From positions 2,294,001-2,358,000 of the forward strand of contig NZ_CP038469.1 of assembly GCF_004684345.1 (NCBI RefSeq): a stretch of DNA of 64,000 bases, in the 5' to 3' direction. The DNA comes from Citrobacter tructae. GTDB lineage: Bacteria > Pseudomonadota > Gammaproteobacteria > Enterobacterales > Enterobacteriaceae. The position numbers and the translations under genes are program-made. The notes under the pieces were generated by a model. The model worked only from the letters and a program-made list of their open reading frames with translations. It had not been told where the DNA came from and did not search any database. Shown piece by piece: positions 36,282-45,630 of the stretch (positions within the stretch are counted from its first letter, which is position 1; each line of letters begins with the position of its first letter).

Positions 36282-36929
36282 ATGGAATCGTTATACATGG
36301 AACCTCTACACGCCGTTGTGCTGACCGTCAGCCTGTTTGTCTTAACCTTTTTTAATCCCGGCGCGAATCTGTTTGTGGTGGTGCAAACCAGCCTGGCGTC
36401 GGGACGCCGGGCGGGCGTGATGACTGGTCTGGGGGTGGCGCTGGGCGATGCGTTCTATTCTGGTCTTGGGTTGTTTGGCATGGCGACGCTCATTACCCAG
36501 AGTGAAGAGATATTTTCATTGATTAAAATTGTCGGCGGCACCTATCTGCTGTGGTTTGCGTGGAACAGTATCCGCCACCAGGCTACGCCGCAAATGCCAA
36601 CATTACAGCAACCGCTCTCCGCGCCCTGGTACCTCTTCTTCCGACGCGGCTTATTAACGGATTTATCCAATCCACAAACCGTGCTGTTTTTTATCAGTAT
36701 TTTCTCAGTCACGCTGAGTGCAGACACGCCGACCTGGGCCAGGCTGATGGCATGGGCGGGGATTGTGTTGTCTTCCGTTATCTGGCGTATTTTTCTCAGT
36801 CAGGCGTTTTCATTACCCGCCGTGCGCCGGGCGTATGGACGGATCCACCGGGTTGCCAGCCGGGTGATTGGTGCCATTATCGGAGCCTTCGCCCTGAGGC
36901 TGATTTATGAAGGCATCACCCACCGTTAA
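36282..36929 (+). CDS. yahN: YahN, LysE/RhtB-family amino acid exporter
   Basis: A 215-residue protein with six hydrophobic segments typical of LysE/RhtB exporters. The family signature near the N-terminus is FFNPGANLFVVVQTSLASGR, and DLSNPQTVLFFISIF marks the fourth segment. It is nearly collinear with E. coli YahN, whose substrate is not established. The ATG at 36282 and that at 36297 (MEPLHAV) are both possible; neither has a good ribosome site. It is transcribed away from yahO. Confidence 0.9.
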   Translation: MESLYMEPLHAVVLTVSLFVLTFFNPGANLFVVVQTSLASGRRAGVMTGLGVALGDAFYSGLGLFGMATLITQSEEIFSLIKIVGGTYLLWFAWNSIRHQATPQMPTLQQPLSAPWYLFFRRGLLTDLSNPQTVLFFISIFSVTLSADTPTWARLMAWAGIVLSSVIWRIFLSQAFSLPAVRRAYGRIHRVASRVIGAIIGAFALRLIYEGITHR

Positions 36930-37020
36930 TGCACTTGAAACATAGTTTCGCTTGACCATCGTGACGTAATTGTCCGTAATACCGCCTGAATTTTTAAACG
37001 TATTTTTGAGTGGCTGTGAG

Positions 37021-38409
37021 ATGGAACAGGTTGCCCCCGTAAACAACACATTACTTCTGACAGAATGGCAGGCGCTGCTGCGCCAGACGTCTCCTGACGT
37101 CCATACGCTTCTGACCTCATTAAGCGATGATGAGATCCGCCATTTAGTGACCGTTTTTTATGACTACATGCTTTCCCATGCCGAGAGCGCATTGTTCCTG
37201 AATACCGAACAGGTCAGCACGCGGCTTAGCGGCAGTATGTTTGGCTGGCTGCGCAGCGTGCTCGGCAGTGCGCAGGAAGACCTCTCCCAGTTGCTGACCA
37301 AACAGCGCGAGATAGGCGTGGTGCATGCACGCATCGGCCTGCCCATCGACTTGGTGAATCGCGGCGCGCGCAAGCTGAAGGATGAGCTGTATCGGGTGTT
37401 GAAAAATAAAGCGGATTACCCGCCTCACCTGTTGAGTGACGCAATCTGTTTCAGCAGCCTGGCGATGGATACCGCGCTGGAGGCGATGACCGTCTCCTAT
37501 TCGCCGAGTTATCAAAACTCCCTGAACACGCAGGAACAGTATCGCCTGCAAACGATTTATGATGACGTCAACGTCGAGCGCGAACGGCAAATCCGATCGT
37601 TTACCGACTGGGAAAATCAGTTTATTTACAACATTGCCACCGGATTACCCGTCGGGGAACTGGTCTTTCTGGCGAACTCAGATTTCGGGATGTGGTTCTC
37701 CCATAAGGGCAAACACATTCTCGGCAACAGCAATCTGCTGGTAGAAATGGAAGTGCTGATCGCAGAAATCGATAGTCGTCTGACCCAGACGCTGTCGAAT
37801 CAGCAACAGCCAACAGAAGCCGCACGAATGAGCTTATTGCAGGATGTTCGCCAGCTTTCAGCAAAAATCCATTTCCTTCTTGCCTCAATGTTTGAGGCGC
37901 TGGTCAAACAGGAAAACGGCAAAGATTCGCTGACTCAATTGCTTAACCGTCGTTTTATTCCGACCATCATGCGCCGCGAAATCTCACTGGCATTGCATTC
38001 ACGCAAGCCGTTTACCCTGGCGATGTTAGATATTGATTACTTTAAGCAAATCAACGATCGCTTTGGGCATATCACCGGCGACCTGACGCTAAAAAGCGTA
38101 GCGGCCGTGATTTATGAGCATATCCGCAGCAGCGACTATGTTTTCCGCTACGGTGGCGAAGAATTTATGATCCTGCTGGTCGAGTCGGACGTTTCACAGG
38201 CCAGTATTATTCTGGAAGGACTGCGTAAGAAGATCGCCGACCTGCGCTTAGGGGCCCAGGCCACCGAGTCATTCTCGATCACTGTCAGCATCGGTATCGC
38301 CGAATACGACTACCATCCGGACTACAAACAGCTGGTTGATAAAGCCGATCGCGCACTGTATCTGGCGAAAAACAACGGACGTAACCGCTTAGAAACGTAT
38401 CAGGAATGA
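37021..38409 (+). CDS. Globin-coupled diguanylate cyclase (DosC-like)
   Basis: A 462-residue protein with the architecture of E. coli DosC (460). Residues about 1-160 form a sensor globin with the proximal haem His102 in VVHARIGLP. A helical middle domain (about 190-300) and a C-terminal GGDEF domain follow. The active site is GGEEF (378-382), with an intact RxxD inhibitory site five residues before it (RSSD, 369-372) and LTQLLNRRF and DIDYFKQINDRFGH upstream. It should make cyclic di-GMP in response to oxygen or another haem ligand. No DosP phosphodiesterase gene is adjacent, unlike E. coli dosCP, and similarity to DosC looks moderate, so I give no symbol. The start at 37021 lacks a strong ribosome site. 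Confidence 0.88.
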   Translation: MEQVAPVNNTLLLTEWQALLRQTSPDVHTLLTSLSDDEIRHLVTVFYDYMLSHAESALFLNTEQVSTRLSGSMFGWLRSVLGSAQEDLSQLLTKQREIGVVHARIGLPIDLVNRGARKLKDELYRVLKNKADYPPHLLSDAICFSSLAMDTALEAMTVSYSPSYQNSLNTQEQYRLQTIYDDVNVERERQIRSFTDWENQFIYNIATGLPVGELVFLANSDFGMWFSHKGKHILGNSNLLVEMEVLIAEIDSRLTQTLSNQQQPTEAARMSLLQDVRQLSAKIHFLLASMFEALVKQENGKDSLTQLLNRRFIPTIMRREISLALHSRKPFTLAMLDIDYFKQINDRFGHITGDLTLKSVAAVIYEHIRSSDYVFRYGGEEFMILLVESDVSQASIILEGLRKKIADLRLGAQATESFSITVSIGIAEYDYHPDYKQLVDKADRALYLAKNNGRNRLETYQE

Positions 38410-38482
38410 TCGTTGTCGCCCTCTTAATAAGATGCAAATCAAATACATCATATGTAAATAGCGCTAGCATATCCTGAGATAA

Positions 38483-38503
38483 CCCCACTGAATGTAGGTG
38501 GGG
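38483..38503 (+). promoter_or_regulatory. Hairpin in the yccM-like leader
   Basis: CCCCAC, nine bases, GTGGGG, 25 bases before the start codon of the next gene. It could influence translation; no known riboswitch is recognised. Confidence 0.35.
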
Positions 38504-38527
38504 AACCATGAGGGATGTGATAAAACC

Positions 38528-39622
38528 ATGAACGGGAAAAAGAGAACACGCTGGCAGCGCCGTCCTGGAACGACCGGTGGAAAACTGCCGTGGAATGACT
38601 GGCGTAATGCCAGCACCTGGCGCAGAGCCACCCAGTTTTTTCTGCTGGCGATTAATATCTATATTGGCGTGGCGTTCTATTACTGGGTCCGCTATTTCGA
38701 AACGGGCGGCACCAGCGTTTATATTCCAAGACCGGGAGGGATTGAAGGATGGCTTCCCATCGCCGGGCTGATGAACATTCGCTACACGCTGGAAACAGGT
38801 TATCTTCCGCCGATCCACGCTGCCTCCATGCTACTGCTCGTCGCGTTTATCGTGGTAAGCCTGCTGTTAAAAAAATCATTCTGTTCGTGGCTGTGCCCGG
38901 TTGGCACGCTGTCAGAGCTGATTAGTCATCTGGGTAAAAAATGCTTTGGCCGGCATTTCACGCTGCCGCGCTGGCTGGATCTTCCGCTGCTAAGCCTGAA
39001 ATATCTGTTGCTGAGCTTCTTTTTGTATATTGCCTTGTCGATGCCCGCACAGGGGATTCAGTACTTTCTGATGTCGGCCTACGGAATGATTATCGACGTT
39101 AAGATGCTCGATTTCTTCCGCCATATCGGCACGGCAACGCTTGTTTTCGTAGCGATAATCAGCGTCATGAGCCTGTTTATTCGTAACGCCTGGTGTCGCT
39201 ATTTATGTCCGTATGGCGCTCTGCTCGGCCTCTTCTCCCTGCTCTCTCCGTTTAAAATCCGGCGTAACGCGGAAAGCTGCATCGACTGCGGCAAATGTGC
39301 GAAGAACTGCCCGTCGGCGATTCCGGTTGACAGGCTTATTCAGGTCCGCACCGTTGAATGCACTGGCTGTATGACCTGCGTAGAGTCTTGTCCGGTCGCC
39401 TCGACGCTGACCTTTTCACTGCAAACCCCGCCGGGTGCACAGGATAACGGTAAAGCGTTATGGCGACAGACGGCGTTGTCAGGTGTTGTCATGACAATAC
39501 TGGTACTGGGGATTCTTTTTGCCGCCATTGGCTATGCTGTGTATGCCAACGTCTGGGACACGCCGATACCGGAACATATGTATTTCCAGCTGATTCCGAA
39601 GGCCAGAATGATCGGCCATTAA
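38528..39622 (+). CDS. YccM-like polyferredoxin membrane protein (NapH family)
   Basis: A 364-residue protein from the ATG at 38528 (MNGKKRTRWQRRPGTTGG). It has about five membrane helices, two CxxxCP motifs at membrane ends (FCSWLCPVGTLSE and WCRYLCPYGALLG), and two 4Fe-4S ferredoxin clusters (CIDCGKCAKNCP and CTGCMTCVESCP). This layout is that of NapH and E. coli YccM, proposed electron-transfer proteins at the inner membrane. The sequence resembles YccM most. Partner proteins are not in the window. It follows the haem-sensing cyclase by about 120 bases and may share its redox theme. Confidence 0.85.
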   Translation: MNGKKRTRWQRRPGTTGGKLPWNDWRNASTWRRATQFFLLAINIYIGVAFYYWVRYFETGGTSVYIPRPGGIEGWLPIAGLMNIRYTLETGYLPPIHAASMLLLVAFIVVSLLLKKSFCSWLCPVGTLSELISHLGKKCFGRHFTLPRWLDLPLLSLKYLLLSFFLYIALSMPAQGIQYFLMSAYGMIIDVKMLDFFRHIGTATLVFVAIISVMSLFIRNAWCRYLCPYGALLGLFSLLSPFKIRRNAESCIDCGKCAKNCPSAIPVDRLIQVRTVECTGCMTCVESCPVASTLTFSLQTPPGAQDNGKALWRQTALSGVVMTILVLGILFAAIGYAVYANVWDTPIPEHMYFQLIPKARMIGH

Positions 39623-39637
39623 AACCCGTACTGCCAT

Positions 39638-39659
39638 GCCCGACGAATTAACGCCGGGC
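39638..39659. terminator. Hairpin between yccM-like gene and foxA
   Basis: GCCCG-a-CG, six bases, CG-c-CGGGC between two convergent genes, followed by CTGTTT on the plus side. It probably serves both genes. Confidence 0.55.
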
Positions 39660-39671
39660 CTGTTTATAGCA

Positions 39672-41762
39672 TCAGAATTTCCACGACACGCTGCCGACAA
39701 TGCTGCGCTCAGCGCCAAAGTAGCAGTAAGAGAGCGAGTTACAAGACGCCACGTAGCGTTTATCGGTCAGGTTGTTGACGTTCAACTGGGCGCTCAGACC
39801 TTTAATACCGATGTTCGTTAAGTCATAGCCAATCGCCATATCCACCAGCGTGTACGACGGCAGAGTGTGGGTATTCAGACGATCGCTGGTAATCCCGTTG
39901 ACGTAGCGCACGCCCGAGCCCAGCGTCAGGCCGTCCAGCGGACCGTTTTTCACATCGTAGCTCAGCCAGGTGCTGGCCTGATTACGCGGCGCGTACACCG
40001 CGCGCTTGCCCTGCTCTTCCGGACTGCTTTTCTTGTAGCGAATGTCGGTATAGGTATACGCCGCCTGCAGGCGGAAGCTATCCGTCAACTGGCTGATCGC
40101 CTCCAACTCCACCCCTTTTGATTCAATTTCCCCAATCGAGCGATACGGATCGGTCGGCTCTTCTTTGGTGGCGATGTTGGTCTGATTGATACGGAACACC
40201 GACGCGCTGAACTGGCTGTTCAGCCCTTCTGGTTCATACTTCAGCCCGGCTTCCCACTGCTTGCCTTTCATTGGGTCCAACAGGTCGCCGTTCTCATCAG
40301 CAAAACTGGTCGGCGTGAAGGCTGTGGAGTAGCTCACGTACGGCGCAAAACCGTTATCGAACAGATAGAGCAGCGCGGCGCGGGTGCTGAAGTTGTTTTT
40401 ATCCAGATCGCTGCGGGTGTCGTTTTGCTTATCAATGTTAGAGACGCTTACCTGATCGTAGCGGCCACCGAGCGTAATGCGCCAACGGTCCCATGACATC
40501 TGATCCTGCAAATAGTAGCCCGTCTGGCGCAGCTTGTGCTTCTCGCGCGCATACATGTCGATGTAATCCGGCTTCGCGCCGTACACCGGGTTAAAGGCAT
40601 CGATCGGCGGAAACGCGCCGTAATAGCCGGTGGTGTTGTTGCTGCGATCCTGATAGTCGATCCCCACCAGCAGGCGATGGTTCACCTGCCAGGTATCAAA
40701 GCTACCATCGAGCTGGTTATCCAGCGTAATCGCCGACATATTTTCATCAGAGCCGGAATAGCCGCGATTAAGCTCGGTTTCATTCAGCCAGCCCGCCGCA
40801 TACACCTGGTTCAGTTCAACGTCGGTATGCAGATAGCGCAGCTTTTGCCGTACCGACCAGCCGTTGTCGAACATGTGCTCAATGTTGTAGCCCACCATGT
40901 TCTCGCGGCGATCGTATTTGTCGTAATCATCCTCGCCCTCATAGAAGGTGTTAGAGATCTTTTGTCCGTAATGCGGAACCACGGTGCCGTCATAAGGCAA
41001 GCCAGAGTGGCTGCCACCTTCAGGATCACGATGTAAATAGGCCATCAGGTCAAGGCGTGTCTGGTCGGTGATGCGCCAGGTCAGGCTGGGCATTAGCGCG
41101 TAGCGCTCTTCCTTCAATGGACCAAACTGCGAGTCCGCGTAGCGCGTCATCCCGCTCAGACGCGCCGCCACGCGATCGTTATCATCCAACGCGCCGGTGA
41201 CATCAAACGCCGCACCGCGCTGATTGTTATTGCCGGCAAACAGCTTCACTTCACCGCCCGCATCAAACGACGGCTTACGAGATGTCAACGCCACAATACC
41301 GCCCGGCGAAGAGCGACCATATAGCACCGACGCCGGACCGCGCACCACTTCAATGTTGTCGAGGAACCACGGATCAACCACCAGCGAGCTGTGCGAGTTG
41401 GTGTCGCCCATCATCTTCAGGCCGTCGAGATAGACGTTATCAAGGCTACCGTCGGAGAAGCCGCGCAGTACGATGTAATCAAAGCGGTTAGAGGCGCCAA
41501 TTTGGTTGCTGTACACCCCTGGCGTGTAGCTGACGGCCTGGCGCACGCTGGTAGCACCCTGCTCTTCAAACTGTTCGCGGGTAATAATAGACACCGACTG
41601 CGGGGTTTCAATATCCGGCGTGGCAAGCTTGGTGGCCCCGCTCTGCATTTGCGAGGTGACCACCACCGTATCATTTTTTGTTGTTTCCTGCGCCAGCAGA
41701 GGAAAAGCCACGCTGCCGGTCACCCATCCCACCAGCAGCGCCAACCGAGTCTTCGCGAACAT
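39672..41762 (-). CDS. foxA: FoxA, TonB-dependent ferrioxamine receptor
   Basis: A 696-residue outer-membrane receptor from the ATG at 41762 (MFAKTRLALLVGWVTG). This start is chosen because GGGAG lies six bases before it, whereas the longer starts overlap that site. A signal peptide ends at LLAQ, a TonB-box region NDTVVVTS follows, then the plug (TPQSVSIITREQFEEQGATS, VRGPASVLYGRSSPGGIV) and a 22-strand barrel ending in SVSWKF. It reads as FoxA, the ferrioxamine B receptor of Salmonella, which also lies near yahN and prp there. A Fur-like site precedes it. Confidence 0.88.
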   Translation of the reverse strand: MFAKTRLALLVGWVTGSVAFPLLAQETTKNDTVVVTSQMQSGATKLATPDIETPQSVSIITREQFEEQGATSVRQAVSYTPGVYSNQIGASNRFDYIVLRGFSDGSLDNVYLDGLKMMGDTNSHSSLVVDPWFLDNIEVVRGPASVLYGRSSPGGIVALTSRKPSFDAGGEVKLFAGNNNQRGAAFDVTGALDDNDRVAARLSGMTRYADSQFGPLKEERYALMPSLTWRITDQTRLDLMAYLHRDPEGGSHSGLPYDGTVVPHYGQKISNTFYEGEDDYDKYDRRENMVGYNIEHMFDNGWSVRQKLRYLHTDVELNQVYAAGWLNETELNRGYSGSDENMSAITLDNQLDGSFDTWQVNHRLLVGIDYQDRSNNTTGYYGAFPPIDAFNPVYGAKPDYIDMYAREKHKLRQTGYYLQDQMSWDRWRITLGGRYDQVSVSNIDKQNDTRSDLDKNNFSTRAALLYLFDNGFAPYVSYSTAFTPTSFADENGDLLDPMKGKQWEAGLKYEPEGLNSQFSASVFRINQTNIATKEEPTDPYRSIGEIESKGVELEAISQLTDSFRLQAAYTYTDIRYKKSSPEEQGKRAVYAPRNQASTWLSYDVKNGPLDGLTLGSGVRYVNGITSDRLNTHTLPSYTLVDMAIGYDLTNIGIKGLSAQLNVNNLTDKRYVASCNSLSYCYFGAERSIVGSVSWKF

Positions 41763-41784
41763 GAACATCTCCCAAGGCATTTCT

Positions 41785-41806
41785 AATTGTAAATGAGAAT
41801 TATTGC
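41785..41806 (-). promoter_or_regulatory. Putative Fur box of foxA
   Basis: AATTGTAAATGAGAATTATT at about 25 bases before the start codon, with the AATGAGAATTATT core common in Fur boxes. The outer half-site is degenerate. Confidence 0.55.
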
Positions 41807-41901
41807 GCTATTTATGCCGGAGATAGCTATGCCGGATGCCAGGTTACGTATGCGCAGCGCCAAAATGTGGGTAAGGCGCGCGCGCAAAGCGGGAAAATGG
41901 A

Positions 41902-42885
41902 TTAGCAAAGTTTAAGGACATCGCCAGGTGAAAAACCGTAGCGGCGACGAAAGGCGGTGGAAAAGTTGGTGGCGTGTTGATAGCCCGACATCCAGGCAGC
42001 CTGCTGTACGCTGTACCCTTCTAATAAATACCCTCGCGCCCGTTCCAGGCGGCAGTCGCGCAGGTAGTCAAAAACGGAGCTGCCATACGCCGCACGAAAC
42101 TTACTGCGCAGGCTGCTCGGGCTCATCGCCGCGCGCTGGGCCAGTTCGCTGAGGGTGTAGTCATTTTCTGGCGTCTGTTCCAGCAGGCGACGTACGATCT
42201 CGAGGCGCTGCTGTTCGCCGCTGGCGGCCTGGCGCTTGCCGCTCTCAACCTGACAGACGCTGAGGCCGTGGCCGAACAACTGCAGAATTAGCCCTTCCAG
42301 CATCAGTTGGCGGGAAACATAACTGAGGGTGCTTTGCTGAGCATACTGTAATCCACTAAGCAAAAAGCCCGGTACTTGCCAGATAAGCGTCGGCGTCTGG
42401 CATCTTTCCCACTCAAGCATTAACGACTCAAGTAACCCCTTACGCCACGCGCCATCAGGATACAGCCCCAGCGATAACGTTCGCAGTTTGCAGTCCGCAG
42501 AGTGACGGGCGCTCATGGTCTGGTGTTCGCTGAGACGCGAGCTAAACGCCATACCAGAACGCACCACGTGTTCCTGCCCGTTGAGCGTCAGTATTACGCA
42601 GCCTTCCAGCACCACCAGCATATACAAGGGGCTGCTGTGGCGGGAGGTGGTTTCGTAGGGTTGCAATACCTGCACATCAGAATGGGTGACACACATCCCA
42701 CAGGGTAATGTCATCTCTTCGACATTCCCCTGCAATACGGGGCTGGAGTGAGATAAACCCGGCTTTTGCGATAGCTGCGGAAAGCGGTAATCAATCCCGT
42801 AACGCTCACCAAAATCCATAAACTCACTGACGGAGAAGGTACGAGTCAGACGTGCGGATGTATTTTGGCCGGTGGTGTTGTTCAT
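41902..42885 (-). CDS. AraC-family regulator of siderophore uptake
   Basis: A 327-residue protein of the PchR/YbtA type. The N-terminal part (about 1-200) is a ligand-sensing domain. The C-terminal AraC domain has YTLSELAQRAAMSPSSLRSK and AAWMSGYQHATNFSTAFRRR, then YGFSPGDV. Such regulators usually activate a neighbouring siderophore receptor when the ferri-siderophore is present; foxA lies 140 bases downstream on the same strand, so it is the likely target. A strong Fur box stands in its own promoter region, giving iron control. Confidence 0.85.
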   Translation of the reverse strand: MNNTTGQNTSARLTRTFSVSEFMDFGERYGIDYRFPQLSQKPGLSHSSPVLQGNVEEMTLPCGMCVTHSDVQVLQPYETTSRHSSPLYMLVVLEGCVILTLNGQEHVVRSGMAFSSRLSEHQTMSARHSADCKLRTLSLGLYPDGAWRKGLLESLMLEWERCQTPTLIWQVPGFLLSGLQYAQQSTLSYVSRQLMLEGLILQLFGHGLSVCQVESGKRQAASGEQQRLEIVRRLLEQTPENDYTLSELAQRAAMSPSSLRSKFRAAYGSSVFDYLRDCRLERARGYLLEGYSVQQAAWMSGYQHATNFSTAFRRRYGFSPGDVLKLC

Positions 42886-42963
42886 GCTCTCTTCTGCACA
42901 GAAAATGGGATTAATGGTTTATGACTGATAGCAACATTACCATTCCCCGCAGAACACAACAAT

Positions 42964-42982
42964 AATAATGAGAACTATTATC
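42964..42982 (-). promoter_or_regulatory. Fur box upstream of the AraC-family gene
   Basis: AATAATGAGAACTATTATC matches the 19-bp Fur consensus GATAATGATAATCATTATC at 15 positions and lies about 80 bases before the start codon. Confidence 0.8.
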
Positions 42983-43083
42983 AACTGAGTGATAAAAAAG
43001 TCTCTCAGCAGCTAGCCATCTCATCAGCCTGAATAACCAACTGATGAGATGAGCAGCGCCTACTTAACGTCCTGAATACTATG

Positions 43084-44643
43084 CTACGATTTTTCTTCCA
43101 CCTGAAACACAGACACAGCTTGGGACAACATTGCCGATTGTTCTTCCACACTGCCAGTCGTCGCGGCAATTTCCTCCACTAATGAGGCGTTTTGCTGGGT
43201 CACCTGCTCCATTTGAGTCACAGCAACGCGGATCTGCTCTATACCGCTACTTTGTTCCCCTGATGCTCCGGATATATCTTCCATTAATATATTGATGTTG
43301 CGTATTGCCCCAGCAATGTCCGCCATCATGACACCACTGCTTTCGGCTATTTCCACCCCCTCTTTGACGCTGATTCCAGCTTTAGCAACCAGTTCACTGA
43401 TTTCCTTCGCCGAAGCCGCGCTGCGTTGGGCAAGAGTCCTGACTTCGCTCGCAACAACGGCAAACCCGCGCCCTGATTCACCTGCACGCGCTGCTTCTAC
43501 TGCGGCATTTAATGCGAGGATATTGGTCTGAAAAGCAATGCTATCTATGACATTCGATATTTCATTCACGCTTTGCGCATTACGGCGGATCAGGTGAATT
43601 TTCTCGACCATTTCGCTCATTAAGCGCTCACCGCGCAATGCCATTTCAGTGCTTTCACTGGTCATTACGGATGCCTGATGTGACTTATCGGTATTATTTT
43701 TTGTTGTCGCTGATATCTGTTCCATACTGGCGGCTGTCTCCACGACTGCCGCAGCCTGCTGTTCGGTTCTGGTAGATAAGTCGGTATTTCCTGAAGCAAT
43801 TTCCTGCATACCGACATTAATAGACTCAACACCATCACGAATAGTTTTGACCGTATCGCGGAGCCCGTTCTGCATATTTTGTAAATTCAGACACAGAAGA
43901 CCTATTTCATTGTTACTCTGTACCTTAATGGAATGGCTCAGATCGCCTTTGCCAATCCGTGAAAAGTGTTCAGACACGGTTCTCAACGGTTGAATAATGC
44001 TTCGATTCAACCAGAGATTACAAATAATAAAAATAATGATCGAAAACGCCAAAATAACTGATATTTTGATTATTGATTCGTTAAACTGTGAATGCGTTTG
44101 TGCTACGATCTTCTCACTGATCAACATTGTAGATTTATAATAGTTTTCCAGTTTACTATCAAAATTTTTACGTGCAGTGAGCAATTCACTATTTAAACTT
44201 ATTGATGTATCAACGACACGGCCGCTAGATATCACTTCGTTTAATTGATCGATAGACTTTTTTTCATGCTCCATCTGTTGTTCAAAGGCCTTTCTGATGA
44301 CGTTTCCTTCCTGTGGATCGTCCATCGTCAATCCGGGTATATCCCAAAAAACATTGAACATTTGCTTTGCATAAACCATCTCATCTTGTGCTTGTTTCAA
44401 TGTTTGCTGGGCAGCTGACAAATCGTGTAGCTGAATATTATCAAGCATACTCCTTAATTTATAAACGGTTTCTGTGACGCGATGCAGCGAATCCTGCTCT
44501 TTTACTATATTATGCAGTAAAAGCGTGCTTGTCTGAGTTTTTTTAAGGTCACGTAACTCCAGTCCATTAGAAAAAAACTGCATAAATGTAAATAACAGCA
44601 GCAGTAATAATAGACTGGTTTTAACCTTCATGTTTTTTAACAT
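43084..44643 (-). CDS. Methyl-accepting chemotaxis protein
   Basis: A 519-residue chemoreceptor. It has a first membrane segment (residues 9-26), a periplasmic four-helix-type ligand domain (about 27-190), a second membrane segment (ISVILAFSIIIFIICNLWL), a HAMP domain (NRSIIQPLRTVSEHFSRIGK GDL) and a long signalling coiled coil. The tip is the highly conserved IAFQTNILALNAAVEAARAG ESGRGFAVVASEVR. It ends EEKS without the NWETF-type pentapeptide that binds CheR/CheB, so it would depend on other receptors for efficient adaptation. The ligand is unknown. Flanking intergenic DNA is AT-rich. Confidence 0.93.
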   Translation of the reverse strand: MLKNMKVKTSLLLLLLLFTFMQFFSNGLELRDLKKTQTSTLLLHNIVKEQDSLHRVTETVYKLRSMLDNIQLHDLSAAQQTLKQAQDEMVYAKQMFNVFWDIPGLTMDDPQEGNVIRKAFEQQMEHEKKSIDQLNEVISSGRVVDTSISLNSELLTARKNFDSKLENYYKSTMLISEKIVAQTHSQFNESIIKISVILAFSIIIFIICNLWLNRSIIQPLRTVSEHFSRIGKGDLSHSIKVQSNNEIGLLCLNLQNMQNGLRDTVKTIRDGVESINVGMQEIASGNTDLSTRTEQQAAAVVETAASMEQISATTKNNTDKSHQASVMTSESTEMALRGERLMSEMVEKIHLIRRNAQSVNEISNVIDSIAFQTNILALNAAVEAARAGESGRGFAVVASEVRTLAQRSAASAKEISELVAKAGISVKEGVEIAESSGVMMADIAGAIRNINILMEDISGASGEQSSGIEQIRVAVTQMEQVTQQNASLVEEIAATTGSVEEQSAMLSQAVSVFQVEEKS

Positions 44644-44873
44644 TTAAACATCTCCATAACAATTAAAAATCATCTACGACTTAATTGTTATCGACAAATT
44701 TAGTAATACCTTAACTTATAAAATGGTTAATTATTATAACGTTTCCGTACTATTTTTAGCATGATAAATTAAGTGAACAGGTGTGTGAATGGCAGATAAC
44801 GCTATACTTCTCGCACCATGAGCAATAGAAACAAGCCGTTCAACATTAACTCTTCTTATATATTTATCCCGCA

Positions 44874-45503
44874 TTATTCATCTAAAAGAAAATAGAAATA
44901 AGAAAACTCATTTGAAGCATGCTTCACAAACTCCACCGGGAGGTTGTTTTTGATAAAAAGCGATTTTGCAAATTCAGCATCGCCATAAACCCGCAAGCAG
45001 AAAGGTTTTAAAATCTGGCCCTGAATGCCAAAGCACTCCTGCAACCTCGCATCATCCATAAAGATAAAATTACCTTTCCTGACTTTAATACTCTCACTCA
45101 GATCGCGCCACTTTCCAGGTGTAAGCAGGAAGTTTTCCCAGCCATTATCCCTCAGCATTTCAATAACATGGGTAAATTTAAAGTAGTAATTCTGCATTGT
45201 CACATCACCGCTTGCGGTAGCGTACAAATACTCTATTTTAAATTTGAGCTGTGCATTGATGCTTTTCTTCTTCCCCTCATCTATTAACCATTGAAGTTCA
45301 TTCGCGACGATTTTCGAAAATATCTTCCTCTTTTTTGCTGTTGCCAACCAGTTCATAATAAAAAGATGCTCTGACATTTTAGAGTAAATCTTACTATCAT
45401 GTATGGCGATACCAACGGCGACTAATGCACTCCAGGTAAACGTTTCAAGTTCATCCTGATAATTATGTCTCAACTGACTCACTGTTGCTAAATTCCTTAC
45501 CAC
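44874..45503 (-). CDS. DUF2913-like protein
   Basis: A 209-residue protein with no signal peptide and no membrane segment. The stretch FIMNWLATAKKRKIFSKIVA followed by NELQWLIDEGKKKSINAQLK resembles the conserved part of the enterobacterial DUF2913 family as I remember it. Function is unknown. It is lysine-rich and its DNA is more AT-rich than the neighbouring operons, which suggests transfer or relaxed selection. It stands alone, between the chemoreceptor and the transporter terminator. Confidence 0.55.
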   Translation of the reverse strand: MVRNLATVSQLRHNYQDELETFTWSALVAVGIAIHDSKIYSKMSEHLFIMNWLATAKKRKIFSKIVANELQWLIDEGKKKSINAQLKFKIEYLYATASGDVTMQNYYFKFTHVIEMLRDNGWENFLLTPGKWRDLSESIKVRKGNFIFMDDARLQECFGIQGQILKPFCLRVYGDAEFAKSLFIKNNLPVEFVKHASNEFSYFYFLLDE

Positions 45504-45578
45504 TTAAACCCCACCCAGATATATCGTAATAATATTTTAACTTTGTATAACACCATGTAAAAAATGACGACAACCAAA

Positions 45579-45619
45579 ACCAGCAAACCTCCTGATTCTG
45601 CAACCGGAAGTTTGCTGGT
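45579..45619 (-). terminator. Terminator of the pepT-like/dcuC-like operon
   Basis: ACCAGCAAAC and GTTTGCTGGT form a perfect 10-bp stem with a 21-base loop. On the minus strand it is followed by TTTGG, twelve bases beyond the transporter stop. Confidence 0.65.
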
Positions 45620-45630
45620 GGCATTCGTGG

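Noticed and set aside
41820..41880. Possible third REP element after the foxA start region
   Set aside because: It begins ATGCCGGATGCC, but the second arm of the palindrome does not match well enough.
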